A stretch of DNA of 9,340 nucleotides from Actinomycetes bacterium (GTDB lineage Bacteria > Actinomycetota > Actinomycetes > Propionibacteriales > Propionibacteriaceae), in assembly GCA_023387135.1 (NCBI GenBank), contig JAEWIK010000044.1, positions 1-9,340 of the forward strand, given 5' to 3'. Both the position numbers and the translations under genes were made by a program. Below, in pieces: positions 6,710 through 9,340 of this stretch. The notes under the pieces were generated by a model, which worked only from the letters and a program-made list of their open reading frames with translations, ran no database searches and was not told the origin of the DNA. Positions within the stretch are counted from its first letter, which is position 1. The number at the start of each line of letters is the position of its first letter.

Positions 6710-8142
6710 GAGCCGAGCGTGAAGGTGACCTTCTTCACCGACGAATCATTGGCGACCTTGTCGTACGTCTCCTGCATCGTCTTCAGGTACTCGTCGGCGG
6801 TCATCTTGCCGTCGAGGAACTGGATCAGCGGGACCGAGGGATCGATGCCGTAGTAGCTGCCCGCCTTGCCGGCGAGGATCCAGTTGAAGATGTTCGGACC
6901 GGCGGCCTCCATCGTCGACATCGTCGAGGCCAGGGCCGTCGAACCGAAGCCGTCGGCGGGGACAGTGTCCTTGACGATCGTCGGAGCGAGCTTCGTCTTG
7001 GAGAAGTTCGTCGCCGCCTCCTTGGAGAGCATCGCGCGCATCAGTTCCTTGGCGCCCGCGACGTTCTTCGCCTTCGCGGGGATCTGGAACGGGACGCCGG
7101 CACCGGCCTGGACAGTCTCGAAGGGCAGCTTCGAGTTGGTGGTCAGCGTCGGGGCGGGCCACGCCGTCATCTCGAAGCCCTCCTTCGTCGCGTCCTTCAT
7201 CTCGTTCTCGATCCAGCTACCCGAGTAGTACAGCAGGGCCTTCTGGTCGTTGCTCCACTGCGCCTGCGCCTGGGTGAACTGCGTGCCCGCGCCGCCCGGG
7301 ACGAAGTAGCCGGCCTTGACGGCTTCTTCCATCTTCTTGTAGACGCCCACGATGGCGGGGTTCTTCCACGCGTCGGGCTTGAGGTTGATGATGTCCTCGA
7401 TGACGGACAGGCCACCCTCCTTGGCGGCGGAGTCCCACATCAGCCACTCCCAGTACGTGGCGGCTTCCTTGCCGTACGTGAAGAGGTAGAGGTTCTTCTC
7501 CTTGGCCTTGGCGCCGAGTGCGAGCATCTCGTCCCAGGTCTTCGGCGGGGTCCAGCCGTTCGCGTCGAACAGCGACTTGGAGTACCACAGCGACACCAGC
7601 GTCATCACGTACGGCATCTGGACGAACTTGCCGTCGATCGTGCCGTCGGTCTTCACGCTCGGGAACACGGCGTCCGACACCTTCACGCCGTCGTAGTTGG
7701 TGGAGTCCCAGACGTCGTCCAGCGTCGAGAGCTGGTCGATGATCGTGGCGGTCGGGATGTTGCCCGCGCCGTCGTTGGAGAAGATGTCGGGCGGGTCGCC
7801 GGCGACGAACCGCGGCTGCAGCTCCTGCGCGATGGCGGACGAGCCGGCCACCTTCACCGTGACGCCCGGAACCTTGGACGGGATCAGGCCGCCTGCGAAG
7901 TCGACGTAATCGGTGCCGTAACCGCCGTCGAAGACGACGCTGTCCACGGCAGAGCCTTCGGCGACGCCGAACGGGTTGTCGGCTGCGGCCTGGGAGGCAG
8001 ACGGGCTGGCAGGGTCCGAGGCGCCGGGGCTCGCGCTGGGTGCCGGGGTCGAGCAGGCTGTCATGGCCGCGAGAGCGGTCGCCAGCACTGCTGTCAGCGC
8101 TCCGCGGGCAAGACCGCGGGAGCGAGAGACGGACAGATTCAC
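6706..8142 (-). CDS. Sugar ABC transporter substrate-binding lipoprotein, NgcE-like
   Basis: Captures the sugar outside the membrane and hands it to the two permeases; 478 residues, family 1 extracellular solute-binding protein. A lipoprotein signal precedes C30 (LAAMTAC, an acceptable lipobox with Met at -3), followed by a low-complexity Ser/Pro/Ala tether (31-55). The mature part carries GDPPDIFSND (115-124), LWYSKSLFDANGWTPPKTWDEM (185-206) and QFTQAQAQWSNDQKALLYYSGSWIENEMK (288-316). As I recall, these stretches closely resemble the NgcE family, which binds GlcNAc and N,N'-diacetylchitobiose in Streptomyces. Two GTG codons stand in tandem (8145 and 8142); the second lies 8 bases after AAAGG and is preferred. 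The stop overlaps the next permease start. MurNAc, chito-oligosaccharide or glycan-derived ligands remain possible. Confidence 0.88.
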   Translation of the reverse strand: MNLSVSRSRGLARGALTAVLATALAAMTACSTPAPSASPGASDPASPSASQAAADNPFGVAEGSAVDSVVFDGGYGTDYVDFAGGLIPSKVPGVTVKVAGSSAIAQELQPRFVAGDPPDIFSNDGAGNIPTATIIDQLSTLDDVWDSTNYDGVKVSDAVFPSVKTDGTIDGKFVQMPYVMTLVSLWYSKSLFDANGWTPPKTWDEMLALGAKAKEKNLYLFTYGKEAATYWEWLMWDSAAKEGGLSVIEDIINLKPDAWKNPAIVGVYKKMEEAVKAGYFVPGGAGTQFTQAQAQWSNDQKALLYYSGSWIENEMKDATKEGFEMTAWPAPTLTTNSKLPFETVQAGAGVPFQIPAKAKNVAGAKELMRAMLSKEAATNFSKTKLAPTIVKDTVPADGFGSTALASTMSTMEAAGPNIFNWILAGKAGSYYGIDPSVPLIQFLDGKMTADEYLKTMQETYDKVANDSSVKKVTFTLGS

Positions 8143-8150
8143 CACTTCAT

Positions 8151-8157
8151 CCTTTCG
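8151..8157 (-). promoter_or_regulatory. Ribosome binding site that sets the GTG start of the binding-protein gene
   Basis: CGAAAGG ends 5 bases before GTG at 8145 and 8 bases before GTG at 8142. The spacing favours 8142. An ATG at 8150 is out of frame. The lipoprotein signal begins exactly here, ruling out the in-frame ATG at 8295, which would lie inside the SIS-protein gene. Confidence 0.65.
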
Positions 8158-8173
8158 GTAGGGATTACTTCGA

Positions 8174-8944
8174 CTACTCCGCGGCGGATGCGAAGGCGTA
8201 GGCCTTGATGCGAGCCCCGTAGCGCTGCTCCAGTGCGGTGTTGTGGCCGTCACCCTCGGGGGTGTTGGCCGAGATGTACAAGGGCGGCGTCTCACCGCGG
8301 TCGAGGAAGCGCCGGGCCGCCCCGACGGTCAGCAACTGCGCGATGTAGGCGGCGGTGATCGACGAGACGGCGCCGACCGCCAGGCCGTCACCGAGCGGCA
8401 GGGTGGCGTCGCCGTAAGGGGCGCGGTTGTCGATCACGACGTCGGCGATGTCGCTCAGCCTGAGGCCGCTGGGGTGCTTGGGAGCGACCTTGCTCGAGTG
8501 CTCGAGGCTCGTCACGGCGATGACCGGGTGCCCGTCCGCCTTCGCCCGCAGGGCGATCCCGACGATCGAGCCGTTGACGCCCGAGTTCGAGGCGATCAGG
8601 AAGACGTCGGCCGGATGGATGTCGTAGAGGTCGTACAGCTCGTCGGCGATGCCGGGGTCGCGCTCGGTCTCCGGCGCGTCGAGGGACGTGAGCTCGCGCT
8701 TGCCGAGCAGGACGAGGTCGCGCAGCTTGATGGCGTGGGACGGGATGAAGCCGCCCGCGCGCCCCGCGATCTCCATGGCGAACGCCTCGGAGTGGCCGGT
8801 GCCGAAGGCCTGCAGCAGGCCGCCGGCGTCGATCGCCGCGACCATCAGGTCGATCGCCGCGTCCAGCCCGCCGGAGACTGCAAGCTGGTCAATCGCCTTC
8901 AGGCGGGTTGAGACGTTCTCGGAGAATTCGGAGGCGATCGGCAT
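8174..8944 (-). CDS. SIS-domain phosphosugar protein, UPF0309 family (NagS-like candidate)
   Basis: A cytoplasmic sugar-phosphate enzyme or binding protein of 256 residues, the normal length for UPF0309/COG4821. The SIS fold shows as FGTGHSEAFAMEIAGRAGGF (47-66), the phosphosugar loop IASNSGVNGS (117-126) with VIAVTS (141-146), and the family end motif PPLYISANTPEGDGHN (220-235), where Streptomyces members have PPLLRSGN...GGH. From memory, one Streptomyces member (SCO4393) has been reported to dehydrate GlcNAc-6-phosphate (NagS); identity of function here is inference. It is not MurQ, lacking the TExRN start and GAGTSGR loop. It is the first gene of the operon: ATG at 8944 with AAGGGAA 6 bases upstream, 96 bases after the predicted transcription start. 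The binding-protein gene follows after 31 bases. With the kinase three genes on, it would act on the same phosphosugar. Confidence 0.85.
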   Translation of the reverse strand: MPIASEFSENVSTRLKAIDQLAVSGGLDAAIDLMVAAIDAGGLLQAFGTGHSEAFAMEIAGRAGGFIPSHAIKLRDLVLLGKRELTSLDAPETERDPGIADELYDLYDIHPADVFLIASNSGVNGSIVGIALRAKADGHPVIAVTSLEHSSKVAPKHPSGLRLSDIADVVIDNRAPYGDATLPLGDGLAVGAVSSITAAYIAQLLTVGAARRFLDRGETPPLYISANTPEGDGHNTALEQRYGARIKAYAFASAAE

Positions 8945-9020
8945 CAGGGCTTCCCTTGCTTGACGGACTGGGCAGTTCTCGCAGGTCGCCGGCGGCGGGA
9001 CACCGAGTCAGTGATGCACC

Positions 9021-9036
9021 TTTGCAGCGCTGCGAA
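9021..9036. promoter_or_regulatory. Palindromic operator candidate just downstream of the operon promoter
   Basis: TTTGCAGCGCTGCGAA has a perfect 10-base core (GCAGCGCTGC, 9024-9033) flanked by TT and AA, with a single mismatched pair. It spans about +5 to +20 of the predicted transcript. A dimeric regulator bound here would block transcription. The adjacent RpiR-type gene is the obvious candidate regulator. Confidence 0.5.
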
Positions 9037-9046
9037 CACAACCTGA

Positions 9047-9075
9047 AAACTACTTGCAGTTCACCCCGCGGTCAA
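9047..9075 (-). promoter_or_regulatory. Promoter of the SIS-transporter-kinase operon
   Basis: On the minus strand TTGACC (9075-9070) is followed after exactly 17 bases by TAGTTT (9052-9047), a good fit to TTGACA-N17-TAnnnT. The predicted start is near 9040, leaving a leader of about 96 bases before the ATG at 8944. It lies in the only sizeable gap upstream of the operon and is flanked by palindromes, which fits a regulated promoter. An imperfect palindrome AACTAC-TT-GCAGTT (9048-9061) overlaps the -10. Confidence 0.7.
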
Positions 9076-9112
9076 CTCACTTGTGTTGCGAGTCGGTAAC
9101 GAATCGCCGCAC

Positions 9113-9129
9113 CTCCCGTCGGGCGGGAG
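9113..9129 (-). terminator. Hairpin after the RpiR-type regulator, possible terminator
   Basis: CTCCCG and CGGGAG form a 6-bp stem with a 5-base loop, beginning 15 bases past the regulator stop codon. It would separate the regulator transcript from the operon promoter downstream. No T-run follows, so the call is moderate. Confidence 0.4.
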
Positions 9130-9144
9130 ACGGCACCCTGGCTG

Positions 9145-9340
9145 CTACTGGCGCGCCTGCTTGCGGGCGTCGGGACGGTGGTCTGCCACAGCCTCGGCGG
9201 TCAGCGCGAGGGCGCGCTCGGCGGCGCTGTGGTCGGCCCTCGCCACCAGCAGGTAGAGCAGGTTGATCACGAACAGCTGCGCCGACTGGGCGGCCAGCTC
9301 GCCGGGGTTGAAGTAGTCGTCGGAAGGGCTGGTCCTGATG
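9145..9340 (-). CDS. RpiR/MurR-family transcriptional regulator, C-terminal end only
   Basis: Partial gene: the window holds only the last 64 codons and the TAG stop; the rest continues past 9340. The visible protein reads IRTSPSDDYFNPGELAAQSAQLF, then VINLLYLLVARAD, then a helix ending LALTAEAVADHRP. This matches the end of the SIS sensor domain of RpiR/MurR regulators, where a conserved AQL.VID.LY helix is followed by a T.EAV..HR helix. Such proteins bind DNA through an N-terminal helix-turn-helix (not visible here) and sense phosphosugars. Its stop lies 200 bases upstream of the SIS gene in the same direction, so it likely controls the operon. The identification rests on a short segment; another SIS-domain protein is possible. 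Confidence 0.7.
   Translation of the reverse strand, partial: IRTSPSDDYFNPGELAAQSAQLFVINLLYLLVARADHSAAERALALTAEAVADHRPDARKQARQ

Noticed and set aside
8143..8295. Upstream ATG at 8295 for the binding protein
   Set aside because: It lies inside the SIS-protein gene in another frame and would hide the lipoprotein signal. The GTG at 8142 has a proper ribosome binding site.
8807..8821. GGCCTGC-A-GCAGGCC palindrome in the SIS gene
   Set aside because: It sits mid-gene in ordinary coding sequence with no link to a gene junction, and short GC palindromes of this size are expected by chance.
8174..8944. SIS protein as MurQ (MurNAc-6-P etherase)
   Set aside because: The TExRN start and GAGTSGR loop of MurQ are missing, and the C-terminal PPL...GN-type motif and length fit UPF0309 instead.
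1..9340. Mobile element, CRISPR, tRNA/rRNA or phage content
   Set aside because: No transposase, integrase, spaced repeat array or RNA-gene structure was seen, and the gene order is a compact co-directional operon.

Overview
The window comes from a high-GC Gram-positive bacterium, most likely an actinobacterium. GC is high throughout, third codon positions are strongly G/C, and there is a GTG start. The sugar ABC importer has no ATPase gene of its own, and the secreted protein is rich in F5/8-type C and Ig-like domains. A Propionibacteriaceae-type host would fit, but the genus cannot be fixed from the sequence.

All genes lie on the minus strand, so transcription runs from high to low coordinates. 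In order of transcription they are: (1) the last 64 codons of an RpiR/MurR-type sugar-phosphate-responsive regulator (9340-9145); (2) a 200-base gap with a convincing sigma-70-type promoter (9075-9047) and a 16-base near-perfect palindrome (9036-9021) just past the predicted transcription start; (3) a SIS-domain protein of the UPF0309 family (8944-8174); (4) a lipoprotein sugar-binding protein resembling NgcE (8142-6706); (5) and (6) two membrane permeases (6709-5720 and 5720-4824), joined by ATGA and TGATG overlaps; (7) a BadF/NAGK-type amino-sugar kinase (4789-3791); (8) a 141-base gap with an inverted repeat and a weaker promoter candidate; and (9) a 1204-residue secreted protein with three F5/8-type C domains, three Ig-like (Big_2) domains and a central TIM-barrel glycoside-hydrolase-like domain (3649-35), followed by a hairpin at the window edge.

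The genes read as one nutrient-acquisition locus. The secreted protein would bind and cut an extracellular glycan. The NgcE-like lipoprotein and two permeases would import the product, powered by an ATPase encoded elsewhere, probably of MsiK type. The kinase would phosphorylate an N-acetylated amino sugar, and the SIS enzyme would act on the phosphosugar. The regulator next to the promoter probably senses a phosphosugar. GlcNAc or a GlcNAc-containing oligosaccharide is the best substrate guess, from the transporter and kinase resemblance, but the specificity of the secreted enzyme is unknown. No deacetylase (NagA) or deaminase (NagB) gene is in the window.

I see no mobile element, CRISPR array, tRNA, rRNA or phage gene. 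The least explained parts are the secreted enzyme, the role of the SIS protein beside the kinase, a 26-base GC-rich palindrome at the start of the first permease gene, and the palindromes in the two intergenic regions.
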